A stretch of DNA of 64,000 nt from Alloascoidea africana (Eukaryota; Ascomycota; Alloascoideomycetes; Alloascoideales; Alloascoideaceae): contig JAKTTT010000011.1 in NCBI GenBank assembly GCA_030581615.1, positions 62,001-126,000 of the forward strand, given 5' to 3'. The first letter of the stretch is position 1, and every line of letters starts with the position of its first letter. Below the pieces are notes generated by a model. That model searched no databases and had not been told where the DNA came from. It saw nothing but the letters and a program-made list of their open reading frames with translations. Made by a program: the position numbers and the translations under genes. This document shows positions 21,682 to 33,396 of this stretch, piece after piece.

Positions 21682-22727
21682 ATAGCACAAGGTAAAAGAT
21701 CGCCCTAATGCAAGGGGTCGACCACTAGATAGATGTACTCAAATACGGTAGTTGGCGAGGATGGCCTAAGGAAGTGAATCTAATGGTAAATGGGGACACA
21801 CAGTACAGTATTCTGAGCATCTTATAGTAAGGCGTAGCGAGCGGAATGCAGCCATATCTTGCAACCTTAAAGCAGGTATTTAGGGGTGTCCGGCTCTTTA
21901 GCTATTACTCTCTGTTACTGTTATGTGGGAAACGTGTATACTTTGGATTTTTGCCGGCATCCTGTTCTTTGATGCTGGAACCAACCATTCTGAATGGATG
22001 GTGTTGAGGAAGTTGAGATCTGAGTGGAGGTGATTCCATTGTTGGCATCGGTTGACTGGGATGGCTCTTGCATGCCTTAAGTTTGCCCCAGCTTATACTT
22101 CATTTTTTGTCACTCCAGTTGAACAATCTTATTTGAAACAAGCTTCTATGCCAGAGTTGTCTATTGCAACGTTTGATTAAAAAACAAAATGAAGATAGTG
22201 GGCATATTGTCGAGGTTGGGTTATTATATAAAAAGAAAGATCAATGAAATGGGCTTTGATTTGAAACCAATATGGAATTTATCCTTGAGAAAGGATCTTG
22301 AAAAGAAAATACTTGCATGGAGACGCACACGCTTAGTCTAGAAATTTGGACCTTGGCAATCGGATCTAATCTGAGATCACAGAATTGATTCCATATATAA
22401 GCGATAAACAATAGTTGGAAAAGCCTGTGTGTCTTCCACGGTAGAAAATGAAAGACAGCAAAGACTAAAACATGATTAGAAGATGATTTCAGTTAAAACA
22501 ATGCAATAATTGAAATCCAAAGTCTCCAAACTGTTCCTGTTAATTTATGACAAAAGAAAATCCCATCACCTTGGTATTCCTATTCTTCACGGATATCAGT
22601 TTAAGTAGAGTAATCAAATAAAATATCTGAAGATAATAAAAATTAGAAGTAGAACGGCATATGAATACTCTCCTAGTTCCGATATTCTCTGGATGTATGA
22701 TAGAAGAACACCACAAACAGACAAAAG

Positions 22728-23273
22728 TATGAGTCGAGATGTGTCACATAGAACTATGTAATTAATTGCTTGGATCAAAACATTGAAGTTAGACCACAAT
22801 AATTCTAAAAGGCTGCTCTATGTGACATTTGGTTCATTTGCGAGTTTCTATAAAAATGAGATAATCCAGGCTGTGTTTATTTCTATCAGTTGCATTTATT
22901 CATTAAGATTGTAATTTGAACTGAATTATTTCCATTAAGATGATGTGTCTACTTTATTCTAGCGTTGATTATTGCTGTTCATAAAGATTTTAAAAAATCA
23001 AGGTATGCCCATGACTATAAGCTGTTCTGATTCTCATTCAAGGGGGAAATACAAATGAAATCATTTCAAATATTGGATAATGATGATCGAATCCATGTTT
23101 CAAATCCGACTTTTTTCAAAGGTTTTGTTTTCGTTCTTCTGCTTAAATCGTCTTGAACATCCCTTGGTTTCGGCCCAAGGTACACATTGCGGTTGTAAGC
23201 AGACGATATGAGCTAAGAACCTTTAAAATACAAGCTGACGACATTCATTCCGCATCGCTCTGAAAAATCCAAT
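22728..23273 (+). repeat. Desert repeat module A
   Basis: It begins with TATGAGTCGAGATGTGTCAC and, about 432 bp later, has CCTTGGTTTCGGCCCAAGG followed by a diverged stretch ending GCTCTGAAAA. The right 170 bp align by eye with module B at roughly three-quarters identity; the middle is much more diverged. The CCTTGG...CCAAGG core is an imperfect inverted repeat. Confidence 0.65.
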
Positions 23274-24907
23274 ACCCTTTTACTAAGAATAAGATGTTCT
23301 TCGCTTTTTTGATGTCTTGTTTACTAACTTTGCACATTGCATCATTGACCTTAGGTTGTAATAGACTTGTTTTTTTCTAAGAATTATATAGCACATAAAA
23401 ATGGATGTTATATTTGACTCAATTCTAATGTTTGGAAGATGATGTAGTTTCCTATTCATAGCAGTATATTCCACTGTACATTTATTTGCTTGTGGGCTAC
23501 AATTTTGAACTTGTTGACCATATTGATCACAAGTGTCCAGAATATTAATGACCATTCTAGTTTTGGAAACAAGAACTATTTTGATTCTCGATCCTTCTCG
23601 TACTGCCAGTCATCTTGCAAGCCATTCCACCAAATCCCGTATACAAGCTTTTGAGAACCAGAAAACTTAGTAAAACTGAGCTGAACTTCAGGGACTTATC
23701 TTCTCTTATCTTCTCTCTAAGGTGAAGCTATACTTTTCTCGAGGTTTTATTTTTGTTCAAAGAGAAAAAACATTCTCTTTTGTACCTGTGGCAATTGTAT
23801 TACTGGTGGTTAAAGTGCTTAATGGGTAAATGCTTTGCACTTGATACAGCTTCCCTTGAAATAAGTATCCATTCTTGTTGGCTATCTACCAGTAAGAATG
23901 GGATTCTTGTTCTGCTCAATTCTTGAGGTTGATCGAGTGTAAATTTGTTGAATTCGACACCAAGATCTATATTGAGAGATACTGTTAAAGGAACATCAAA
24001 CTTGGTCATCATTTGAATACGGAATTATCTGATCCATTCTTTTGTTTTGATAGATCTGTGCTAAGTGTTGTGTGGAGAACTGGGGCTCTTTGATTTGGAA
24101 TTCATTAAAAAAATGGCAGAGTCTGAATGCTGAGATTTTAATAAGCACGATCTATTGGAATATCTAGCTACAAAAAAAAAGAAGAGATAAAAAATGATGG
24201 CCCTACCAATTTTTCCTCACTCGAATTTCACAGCCAACTATTGTCCAAAATTCTTCTACATTCAATTGTATTCATTTAATCATTCTTTGTTTATCCTGTA
24301 ATGTCTAGATTTTGGTTTTTCTAAAGGCATAGACCATTTGCTGTTGAGCAAATGTTGAGCAAATGGTCTCCGTAAAATAGTGTCTTGATCTTTGCGATCT
24401 AATCGCTGGTTTTCGTCTTCTTATAACCCAATACTTTTTTATGCTACCTGAAATAAAGAGAATTTTATCCCGATTTATTAGAATAAACAAAAAAGAATCA
24501 TTTTTGTTGTGAGGGTCGACATTGAATTGAAAAGGTTGGTGTTGTTGAATACGGAGGTTGTGCCATGAGGAGAGATTGGCTATGGTAATGAACAAAGTAT
24601 ATGGATTTAGCGGAAAGTGCTATACAAAAACTAAGTGCTTGAAAATGGAGACCAGGAAATACCGTGTTTCTTCAGTGAAAGCTATTTCATGTGCAGCCCA
24701 ATTGGCCATAAGGCCAGGTGCTATACATATCGATTGCGCAATTGTCCTCTGGTTTGGGAAACAAGGATCATAAAATATAAAAGCTTAAGAAAATAAACAC
24801 GAAAATCTCTAAAGTGTTCGATAAGCAGGAAAATCTAGGTGATTCTCGCGATTAACGGTTTTTTGTTTGGGATTTGGATTAGGAGCGCACCATAAGGGGA
24901 TAAAGTT

Positions 24908-25450
24908 ATGAGTCGAGATGTGTCACGTAATGGGTCTGACAATTGTCATCACTAAATACGGGCTACCTTTACATTGGAATCTTACATGTATGCAAAAAAA
25001 AATCCTCAAAAGTTTTGGATTGATGGAGCTAATATAAATCTGCTATTTGCTATAAAGGGAGGAATGTCTTCGCATTTTCTTTGGGGTCTGTATTTATTAT
25101 GATTGCTCTCAGTTTGAAGAGAATAATTGCCAATTGGCTCCTTTAGGTATTCTTTTTCCATTTCAATCGAAATTTTTTGAAACCCGAGGTATGTCCCAAA
25201 CTTTTCATCAGAAGTATATCTCTCAATATCAAAGAGGGAGGAAAATGTTTTCATAAAACAAATTATGATGATAAATTTCTTTTAAAACTCGACTTTTTCA
25301 AGGCTTCTTTTCTCGTTTACTCTGATTTACTCGTTTTGAATATCCCTTGGTTTCGGCCTAAGGTACACTTGACGCTGTAAGACGATACGAGTTAAGAAGC
25401 TTTGAAATGCAAGCTGAAGAAAAACTTTTTATTGCTCGCCGCTCTGAAAA
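24908..25450 (+). repeat. Desert repeat module B
   Basis: This is the second copy, in the same orientation as module A. It shares the 20-base block TATGAGTCGAGATGTGTCAC and, about 434 bp later, CCTTGGTTTCGGCCTAAGG with its flank ending GCTCTGAAAA. The spacing between the two conserved blocks is almost the same in both copies, although the sequence between them has drifted. Confidence 0.65.
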
Positions 25451-26262
25451 TTTATGTTACATAAATACTGAGAATACGTTACTGCTGTTTTCTATTGTGA
25501 ATGTTTTACTAATTTTTGTATGTTGGATTGTAGTCCAAATCATGACTTCTTTCCTTGCTAGAGATATTGGAGTTCTCCACTAGGTCTCGGCTTTTCCCCA
25601 ACGTTTCTTAAGTATATTTCGATTCGAATGATTCGAAAGCGATAAACAAGTCTTTTTATAGCAATAAACCTATTATAGTTTATAAGCAATGTGTATTATG
25701 GTCTCAATCAACTGATCTTCAGTTTCTTGATTCTATCTTATGCATATAGTTTCGAAAGCTCAACCGATATACTCACAAATTGGACGAAATATTTTCTCAA
25801 AGTTCTTAATTGACATGTCTCGGGTCTAGTATGCGTTATGATGAAAAAAGCAGATAAATCGGAGAGGAAGATTGAAAAAGTACTGGTAAAAGCGTTGCTG
25901 AGTGTCTAACTAAGAATACGATTGAACTAAATTGACATTTTCAGAAAAATGCAGTTAAGGTTTCGTCAAGTTGCTCGTAATCCAGCATACTGGTTAACCC
26001 TCTGTTTCTGGTGTTGTCTGAATAGGAAAAGAGTTTCAACTAAGAAAGACTGTAACGCATTCTTTTTCACCAACTCTTCCTATCTTTTTTCTCCTTCTGC
26101 AAGTTTTTTTTCTCCTTCTATTCAATTCGCTTCTTTTCCCATCATATTACCCAACCATTATCTAAAATAGTACCACGAGCATCTGTATGTTCAACACACG
26201 AACATACTCCCAAGATTATTCCAATAAAGCGATACCGGGAGGCCAGAACCTGTGAGCGAAAG

Positions 26263-27669
26263 TTAAAAACTGCTGTACAAATCTCTTGCTCCATCCAATA
26301 TTTCTTTAATCAGCTTTATAATTCTAGATTCTGGTATAAAGTAGGCGTTAAGCCGGGAATCAATAATCCAAAATCCAATTGTTGACCGTTTACTATTGAG
26401 GCATTTTTTGGCAATGCGGTGTGTATAAGTGTCCACAATGGTTATTTCTCTCCTTTCTTCGTGAGTCAAAATAATATATCGAAAATCCACCGAAAAGGAG
26501 AGCTTGGAGTATTTCACACTCTTTTCCTCAATTCTAAAGATTGTGTACTTCCCAAATAAATAATTCCTGCTAACGAATGGGGTTACCATAAAATCTGCAA
26601 TGGGTATACACCAAATAAAAACTCCCTCCGGGTTATCATGGAGCACCAAAAAGAGATGAGTTTCCGATACATCAATAAGACCGTCGTTTCCATTAAATAA
26701 GCCGGATCTGGCAGTGATCAATTCTCCATTAGATTTATCTATCACAATGAAACATGTAGGTCTCGATTTGGGATATTCGTCCACTAAAAGAAAGACATGC
26801 TTTGTATTGCAGATCAACCTCACGCCTAGGTTCTGGTGTGGACGAAGATAATAATACTTTTCAAATGGATGTTTCCAAAGTCGGCTTCCCGAAGGAAGCT
26901 CAGCAGATAAATGGTAAGCACACAGCATTAGTCTATTAAACATTTTGCCTGTGAGGAAAACATGGACATTTTCTTGGGTACGGCTAGGGTTGTAGAAAGT
27001 AATTGAGCTAGTCCCGAGAGTAATACTCGTGCTATCGGGCTCGAACCATTGGATACTAGAACTCAAGGCAAGTTTGAGTTCCACCGGACACTTGCCATAG
27101 AATCCATGACGAAGATTAATCGGGATAGCTTCCACAGTGCCTTTTTCAAAGTCGAAGAGAGTCCAAAAATACAAAGGTAGCCTGAGTGGGGAAATTACAT
27201 GGGAAATAGTCCAGAGTGCTTGGAAGCTATGGAAATAATCTTCAATATTCAGAGGAGTATAAAGGACATAAAGGCCAGATGACTCTGATTGGCAAATCGC
27301 CACCTCATTTCTTCCATAATCTGTTGTTCCAATCACAGAGATTCCCTTCGGAAAACGATTTGTATTTCTTGCACTCATAATTAGTTTTCTTTTAGGGTGT
27401 TGGTTTTGAGGAATAAGGGAGCCAAGATTAATAAACCGTCTTGGGAACCTTTGTACCCTTTGAGTAAATAAACGTGTCCACGATTCACGGGGCTTCTTCT
27501 GGATATATTTGCACTCGATAAACAACAGCTGCTTACACAGCGCTTCATTTAAAAGTACTCTTAAATCCGAGCACGTTAGTGAAAGAGCGTAAATATCGAT
27601 GGGGTTCAAGCAACTGCAAATGATCATTAACAGTTCATATGGAAGTTTGTTCAGCTTGGCGGATGTCAT
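26263..27669 (-). CDS. F-box protein
   Basis: This is a 468-residue protein with an N-terminal F-box (KLNKLPYELLMIICSCLNPIDIYALSLTCSDLRVLL, about residues 6-41), the Skp1-binding motif of SCF ubiquitin ligases. The remaining 400 residues are beta-strand-like without clear WD40 or LRR motifs; one stretch reads RYIILTHEERREITIVDTYTHRI. It may recognise a substrate, but none can be named. A second F-box gene of similar design lies at 40430-42094, and the pair may be paralogues. The start is ATG directly before the F-box. Confidence 0.75.
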   Translation of the reverse strand: MTSAKLNKLPYELLMIICSCLNPIDIYALSLTCSDLRVLLNEALCKQLLFIECKYIQKKPRESWTRLFTQRVQRFPRRFINLGSLIPQNQHPKRKLIMSARNTNRFPKGISVIGTTDYGRNEVAICQSESSGLYVLYTPLNIEDYFHSFQALWTISHVISPLRLPLYFWTLFDFEKGTVEAIPINLRHGFYGKCPVELKLALSSSIQWFEPDSTSITLGTSSITFYNPSRTQENVHVFLTGKMFNRLMLCAYHLSAELPSGSRLWKHPFEKYYYLRPHQNLGVRLICNTKHVFLLVDEYPKSRPTCFIVIDKSNGELITARSGLFNGNDGLIDVSETHLFLVLHDNPEGVFIWCIPIADFMVTPFVSRNYLFGKYTIFRIEEKSVKYSKLSFSVDFRYIILTHEERREITIVDTYTHRIAKKCLNSKRSTIGFWIIDSRLNAYFIPESRIIKLIKEILDGARDLYSSF

Positions 27670-29155
27670 GGCGGCGGTTAGTGGTTAGGAGAAGATATTC
27701 CTCATAACATTATCAATAACGGTAGAGTTGCATAAGCGCCCACCATCCAGTAGAGAGACTGCGCTACCTTCTATATCATGTGAGAGAACTCCCAGATAAG
27801 GCCCATTAATAATAGAAAAAAAATGGTGCCCAATGCTCATCCATCGTGTATCCTTTAATCTCACAGTTTCTTGTTCTTAGAGAGCTCAACCAAAGCATGT
27901 TGCGGTGAACACAAATCCAGTTCCCAGTAGGAATTTGCTTGTTTGTTGTAGAACGATCATGAATCAGTTGAATCAGAACCTTTACATAACTTCTTAGGTA
28001 ACCTACGTTTAAAGATGTATCGGGAGCGATATCTTCTGTTTGTGTTCTCTTTACGTTTTTCATAGCCACTGACAGCACAGGGCCCATTCTTAGTGTTATC
28101 GTCTGAAAGCCTGACGACAACAAGAACCATCTTGGAAGCAGAACCTTATTAGCTGGTCTGTTCACCAAGCCAAAAAGGGTCTCGCCTTCGGTACATCATC
28201 CAATGGGTTGAGCAAAGCGGAAAAGGTTTTGCTCGCAACCTCCAAACGGTGCGCGATCTCCAGTTGTCCAAACCATTTGGTGATGTTCCGAGGGCGAGTC
28301 CTCCTCTTCCGGCATGACAAACCTCCCAGTTGGCAATTCACCGCGGCAAGCCAAACCGCTCGAAACCGTCCCAGCCAGCCGCTGGCGCTCCGACAATCGA
28401 GCGTGCGTCCTCGTAACCTTCCCGATGCATTCATCACATGCAAACGGCTGAGACCGTGGCCAAAATGGCACAGGCGGCGATGGCACCATCCTGGAAGCCT
28501 CTTGGAAGAGCCTGCTTTCTGAGAAGGTCCAGGGCGTGATGGAACTGTGAGCTAAGGCCACGGTCACCGTGTTCACGAGGCCTGGAGCCTGTTCTGGGCA
28601 CAGGCAGGAGTGCTGACGCTCAGACTCATCGACAATCTCCCCCACATTTAGCAGCTTGGCACGATGCAATCAGACTCATCCAGCGACCCAAACCACAATC
28701 AAGAGACGGACTCTTAAAGTTTGTCTTCATTGTGTGCTCCAGATTGGGCCAAAGCTGGGCGTATCTGTTGGTGGTGGTGCTGCTGCTACCGGCCTGTGCA
28801 GAAAGCGGCGACACTATCTCAAAAAAGAGGATGATGCCATGAAAGCAAGTTTAGGGCCCGTCAGGACCATCAGTGTTTTGCCATGTTGCGGGCGTAAATG
28901 TAAATCTGCTTCTGCAGAGCACTTTTTAGAGCTTTTAGTGGCTTTGTTCATGTTTGACTTTTCTCGATATTTCCTATTATGATCCGGTTTGCCTATGCAC
29001 AAGAACGGTACGAAATGCCCATTTCGGCGCCAATTCTTGAACTCTCTCTTTAAGCCACGACTCCTCTCGCATCCTATAAATTCTCTTCTGTTGCTTCTTT
29101 CTCCTTCCCTTTCTCCCTTTCTTGCTCACCCTCATAGCACATAAACTTAGGCAGC
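27670..29155. other. Upstream region of the acyl-CoA synthetase gene
   Basis: The gap between the divergent F-box and FAA genes is 1.5 kb. Its centre (about 28170-28640) is a GC-rich island; the line 28321-28380 has 38 G+C of 60. Open frames there lack ATG starts near their ends and lack family features. A TATA-like CCTATAAATT lies at 29073-29082, about 80 bp before the FAA start, followed by a C/T-rich leader. Confidence 0.55.
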
Positions 29156-31249
29156 ATGCCCAAACCTGTCACCGTCCCAGTTGGCCCTGCAAAGCCAGGC
29201 GAAACAGCACCTAGAAGAAATTATCACACAAGTGAAGATGCCACGACAAGACCAGACGGAAGCAATGCAACCACGGTCTATGAATTGATGACTGAGGCTG
29301 TGGAAAGGTTTGGCTTTCACAGAGCCATTGCCTACCGTGACTTGATCGAGGTTTACGAAGACAAAAAGATGATTACCAAAGTCCAGAATGGACAAGAAAT
29401 GAATGTAGAAAAGAATTGGACTTTTTATGAGAAAAGTCCTTACAAGTATATGACTTTCAAACAGTTGGATTCCTATGTCAAGGCCTATGCTTGCGCTTTG
29501 ATGAGCTATGGAGGGCTGACGAAATCGACCAGACTTCATATCTATGCCGCCACTTCCCATACTTGGATGTTAACCTTCTTGGCAGCTGCTTCCCATTCCG
29601 TTGAAGTTGTGACAGCCTACGATACTCTTGGAGAAGATGGTCTTACTCACTCAATTAATGAAGCGGGGTCAATTGCAATGTTTACAGATAATGCGTTGCT
29701 AAAGACTCTTCATGGACCATTGAAAAAGTCCAAAACAATCAAGTTTATCATAACCGCTGAGGAAATTGACCCAAGGGACAATAGATGTGGAGGCAAGCTT
29801 TACCGAGAAGCGTTTGAAGCAAGAGAAAAGATTTTAGCTGACCATCCAGACATAAAAATCATGGATCTCCCCACTCTTCTGGCAAATGGAAAGAATATCC
29901 TAAATAAAGACCAACCTCAGCTGGCTCATCCAAAAGCAGACGACGTGGCGTGTATAATGTACACATCTGGGTCCACCGGAACACCAAAGGGAGTGGTTCT
30001 GACACACAGAAACATCATTGCAGGGGTTGGTGGGATTTCTACGGTCATTCCCAGATCTATTATCAATTCAAATGATCGTCTTTTGGCATTTCTTCCATTG
30101 GCGCATATCTTTGAGCTGACTTTTGAGCTTTTGAATTTTTATTGGGGTGCGACTCTTGGCTATGGAAGTGTGAAAACGTTGCAAGCAGCCTCCATGAGAA
30201 ACTGTAATGGGGATATTCTCGAATACAAGCCTACGATCATGGTTGCTGTCGCTGCCGTTTGGGAGGCTGTCAGAAAGGGAATTACTATGCAAATTAACGA
30301 TTTGCCTCCAATGAAGCAGAAGATGTTCCAAATGGCCTACAATGCCAAATTAGGTGCTCAAAAACACAAGATTCCACTTATCGGAACCATTATTGGGAAC
30401 ACCATTTTCAAGAAGATCAAGGAAAAAACTGGCGGGAATTTGAGATATGTGCTGAACGGTGGTTCTGCTATATCTCGTGAAACCCAGGAGTTTATTTCAA
30501 TCACTCTCGCACCAATGATGTTGGGTTATGGGCTCACAGAAACCTGTGCAAATGCGACCATTGTGTCTCCAAACAACTTTGAGTATGGAGTTCAAGGAGT
30601 ACTTACTGGTTCCATCACTTGTAAGCTTGTGGACTTTGAAGAAGGTGGATATTTAGCCAGAAACAATCAAGGAGAAGTCTGGCTTCAAGGTGATTCAATT
30701 ACGAAAGAGTACTACAGAAATGAAGAAGAAACGAGCAATTCCATTACAGAAGATTCTTGGTTCAAAACTGGTGATATTGGCGAATGGACACCAACTGGCC
30801 AGCTCCGTCTAATTGACAGAAAAAAGAACCTGGTCAAGACTTTGAATGGAGAGTATATTGCATTGGAAAAATTGGAAAGTGTGTACAGGAGTGATCCTTA
30901 TGTTGGGAACCTCTGCTGTTATGCTGATATCACAAAGGTTAAACCAATTGCTATTGTTTTCCCGCACGAGGGAAACTTTAAAAGGTTAATTGCAAAATTG
31001 GGTCTCACTGGCGAAGCGGCGCAGATTGAATCTGCTATCCAGAATCCAGAGGTGGTAAAGGAGATCTTGAGCTCAATGGTGAAAACGGGAGCAAGTGGAG
31101 GACTCAAGGGAATTGAACTGATTCAAGGAGTGGCTCTGACTGATGTGGAATGGACTCCTCAGAATGGATTTGTGACTTCAGCTCAGAAACTCCAGCGAAG
31201 AAAGATCATCGAGGCGAATCAGAGACAAATTGAGCAGGCTTATAATTAG
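29156..31249 (+). CDS. Long-chain fatty acyl-CoA synthetase (Faa1/Faa4 type)
   Basis: This 697-residue enzyme activates long-chain fatty acids to acyl-CoA with ATP and CoA, for lipid synthesis, import and degradation. Length and sequence match S. cerevisiae Faa1/Faa4 (about 700). The AMP-binding P-loop signature YTSGSTGTPKGVV is at about residue 268. The fatty-acid-synthetase motifs MLGYGLTETCA, WFKTGDIGEW and LRLIDRKKNLVKTLNGEYIALEKLES are present. The N-terminus (MPKPVTVPVGPAKPGE) also fits the family. There is no signal peptide. No intron is seen. It runs in the same direction as PRP39, 184 bp upstream of it. Assignment to FAA1 or FAA4 is not possible, as one gene may stand for both. Confidence 0.95.
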   Translation: MPKPVTVPVGPAKPGETAPRRNYHTSEDATTRPDGSNATTVYELMTEAVERFGFHRAIAYRDLIEVYEDKKMITKVQNGQEMNVEKNWTFYEKSPYKYMTFKQLDSYVKAYACALMSYGGLTKSTRLHIYAATSHTWMLTFLAAASHSVEVVTAYDTLGEDGLTHSINEAGSIAMFTDNALLKTLHGPLKKSKTIKFIITAEEIDPRDNRCGGKLYREAFEAREKILADHPDIKIMDLPTLLANGKNILNKDQPQLAHPKADDVACIMYTSGSTGTPKGVVLTHRNIIAGVGGISTVIPRSIINSNDRLLAFLPLAHIFELTFELLNFYWGATLGYGSVKTLQAASMRNCNGDILEYKPTIMVAVAAVWEAVRKGITMQINDLPPMKQKMFQMAYNAKLGAQKHKIPLIGTIIGNTIFKKIKEKTGGNLRYVLNGGSAISRETQEFISITLAPMMLGYGLTETCANATIVSPNNFEYGVQGVLTGSITCKLVDFEEGGYLARNNQGEVWLQGDSITKEYYRNEEETSNSITEDSWFKTGDIGEWTPTGQLRLIDRKKNLVKTLNGEYIALEKLESVYRSDPYVGNLCCYADITKVKPIAIVFPHEGNFKRLIAKLGLTGEAAQIESAIQNPEVVKEILSSMVKTGASGGLKGIELIQGVALTDVEWTPQNGFVTSAQKLQRRKIIEANQRQIEQAYN

Positions 31250-31433
31250 TTAAAAATGTTTTGCAGTTTCTGGTTTATTCTTTTTAATCGATCTCTACTA
31301 TAGTTCCCCAATTGACAAACTGGCTTATGGTGGCACATTTAGCCGGGTACCCTGTACAACACCCAAACACCCAACATCACCACCACTCTCTTTGCACGAA
31401 AAAGTGAAAAAGAGAGTGTGTGTAAGAGGTTTG
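31250..31433 (+). promoter_or_regulatory. PRP39 promoter gap
   Basis: This short gap follows the FAA stop and contains a C-rich stretch ACACCCAAACACCC (about 31357-31370), similar to the Rap1-type sites upstream of RPT3 and NAF1. Binding is inferred. Confidence 0.35.
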
Positions 31434-33396
31434 ATGGCATCGATGTCGTATCATCAACGGGACTCAAATTGGACGCTTCCTGCAGTGCCTGTGAGCTCTG
31501 GATCTTCTAGAGAGAATGCGGCATGGACAACTGCGAGCAATGCTTTGGTAAGAGCTACAATTTTGGTATTATATAGCGCTTGGAAAACCCTAACAAACCA
31601 AAAACCGTCTTGTTGACGGATTATCTGTTTTTTTTGCTGAAAAGGCCAATGACCCCGATAACATGGATTTGTGGGAAGCCCTAGTCAAAGCGTCGGAAAC
31701 ATTAGGAGGAGGCCTATCTACACAATCATCAAGTACAACAAAAAGTATGGTACGCAAAGTGTTTACAGATCTACTTTCGCGATTCCCCTTATTGTATGGA
31801 TATTGGAAGAGATATGCGGATGTGGAGTATTTGTTTAGTGGAGTTGAAGGTAGTCTCGAGGTTTACGAAAAAGCGGTATCTGCGTTTCCTGTTTCTGTGG
31901 ATCTTTGGACATTATATTTGGCGGTGTATTTACAGCATTACAACGACGATTTGAAGAAGAAAACTGATAATGAAATTGCTGGTAATAATAGTGGGAAATG
32001 TCGACTATTATTCAAAAGGGCTACAAGAGCCTGTGGTAGGGATTTTTTATCGCATCCTGTTTGGGACAAGTATCTTGAATTTGAAGAATCAATCAACCCC
32101 CAAAGCAAAGAGATTTTGAACATTTTGGAAGAGATTATTGTGATTCCATTACATCAATACGCGAGATTTTTTGAAAAATATATCACTGTTGCACAGGCGA
32201 GTCCCCTTGATGAAATTTTGAACCCACAGGAGTTGCAAGAACTGAAAGCACGACTTGGTCCAACGAATGAAGAAGCAGAATTGAGAAAAGAGATTACAAC
32301 GCAAAAGTTGACGATATTCACATCAACACAACAGAATACGAATTCTCGATGGGCTTTTGAATCCAAGATAACGAGGCCTTATTATCATACTGCAGCGCTT
32401 GCGGAATCGGAGATTACGAATTGGATTGAATATCTTGAATTTGAAGAGCAGAATGGAACAGTCGAGTCGATCCAGTTTTTGTATGAGCGTGCTCTTGTTC
32501 CATGTGCGAACCATGATAAAATCTGGCTAAAGTATATCCGATGGCTCTCAAAACAAAAGGCAATTTCTGCAGAAGAGATTAAAAACGTTTATAGAAGAGC
32601 TTCTTCCTTTTTCGTTCCGATAGGACGTCCTTTCATCCGATACCAACACGCGTTGTATCTAGAAAGTCTTGGAGAGATTGTGAATGCGAATGATATTTAC
32701 GATAGCCTGATAAAAGAAGGGGCGAATGACGTGGAGCCTGTTCAGACAGTCATATATCGTATTCAATTCGAGAGGAGAGCAAAGGGTACGGAATCAGCAG
32801 TTCAACTCTGTAATGCTTTGATCAAGGGTCATTCAAGCAGAGGATCTAAAGAGTTGGATAAGAATGAACTGGCCTATTTCATCACGGATAAAACTGCAGG
32901 TGTGGTGTGTGCAGAGTTGGCCAAGATCTACTGGAAGAACATGAGAAGTGTTTCGGGTGCACGGGACACGTTTCAAAAGTATTGTCGACGAGATTTTAAC
33001 TCTGGGAATGCATATTTTTGGACATTGTATTTCCAATTTGAAAAAGAGATGGTGATACATGCTAGGAACCCAAGCGCGGAATCACAATTTTCATATTTGA
33101 GTCCTCTTGTGCGGCGTATTTTGGAAAGCACAACAATACCACCGGGGACGATTCGAGATATTGTGAACTCGTATTTAGAGATTGTTGTTGCAATGGGGGC
33201 GCATGAGGAGTTGAAAGGGTATGTGGAATTGGATGTTGAGGTGAATGGCCCGTTTTCAGTGCAGACAAACATGAAGAAGAAACTGGTACCGGATGGGTCT
33301 TTAGAAGCTGCAGATAAAAAGCTCAAGAGTGAGAATCTCAAGTTTGGTGGAGAGATTGATCAGCATCATTTTGCCAAATTGGAAAGGACGTATTGA
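31434..33396 (+). CDS. PRP39: U1 snRNP protein Prp39, spliced
   Basis: Prp39 is a HAT-repeat scaffold of the yeast U1 snRNP, needed for 5' splice-site recognition. Exon 1 is 31434-31547, exon 2 is 31645-33396, and the 97-nt intron begins GTAAGA, has CCCTAACAAA and ends AAAAG. The spliced product is 621 residues (S. cerevisiae 629). Typical HAT motifs are RFPLLYGYWKRYADVEY, AFPVSVDLWTLYLAVY, FLSHPVWDKYLEFEE, VPLHQYARFFEKY and WIEYLEFEE; the same motifs are found in yeast Prp39. A second in-frame ATG at 31443 is an alternative start. A spliced gene encoding a splicing factor is a possible feedback point, but nothing in the sequence shows this. Confidence 0.93.

Larger units (their letters stand above)
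21682..26262. other. AT-rich gene desert with two direct repeat modules
   Basis: For 4.6 kb I recognise no gene. Open frames are short and without family features. The core is clearly AT-rich (16 G+C in the 60 bases at 22861-22920). Two related modules in the same orientation, about 2.18 kb apart, are listed separately. The segment is bounded by the 5' end of the WDR62-like gene and the 3' end of an F-box gene. Possible explanations are a centromere, an old transposon graveyard, or a large regulatory or ncRNA region. Confidence 0.5.

Noticed and set aside
21682-26262. LTR retroelement remnants in the gene desert
   Set aside because: The two repeat modules are not bounded by TG...CA ends or short target duplications that I can see, and no pol-like coding blocks are present.
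28196-28669. 157-codon minus-strand frame upstream of the acyl-CoA synthetase gene
   Set aside because: It has only a TTG at its upstream end, no family features, and lies in a GC-rich island where long frames arise by composition.
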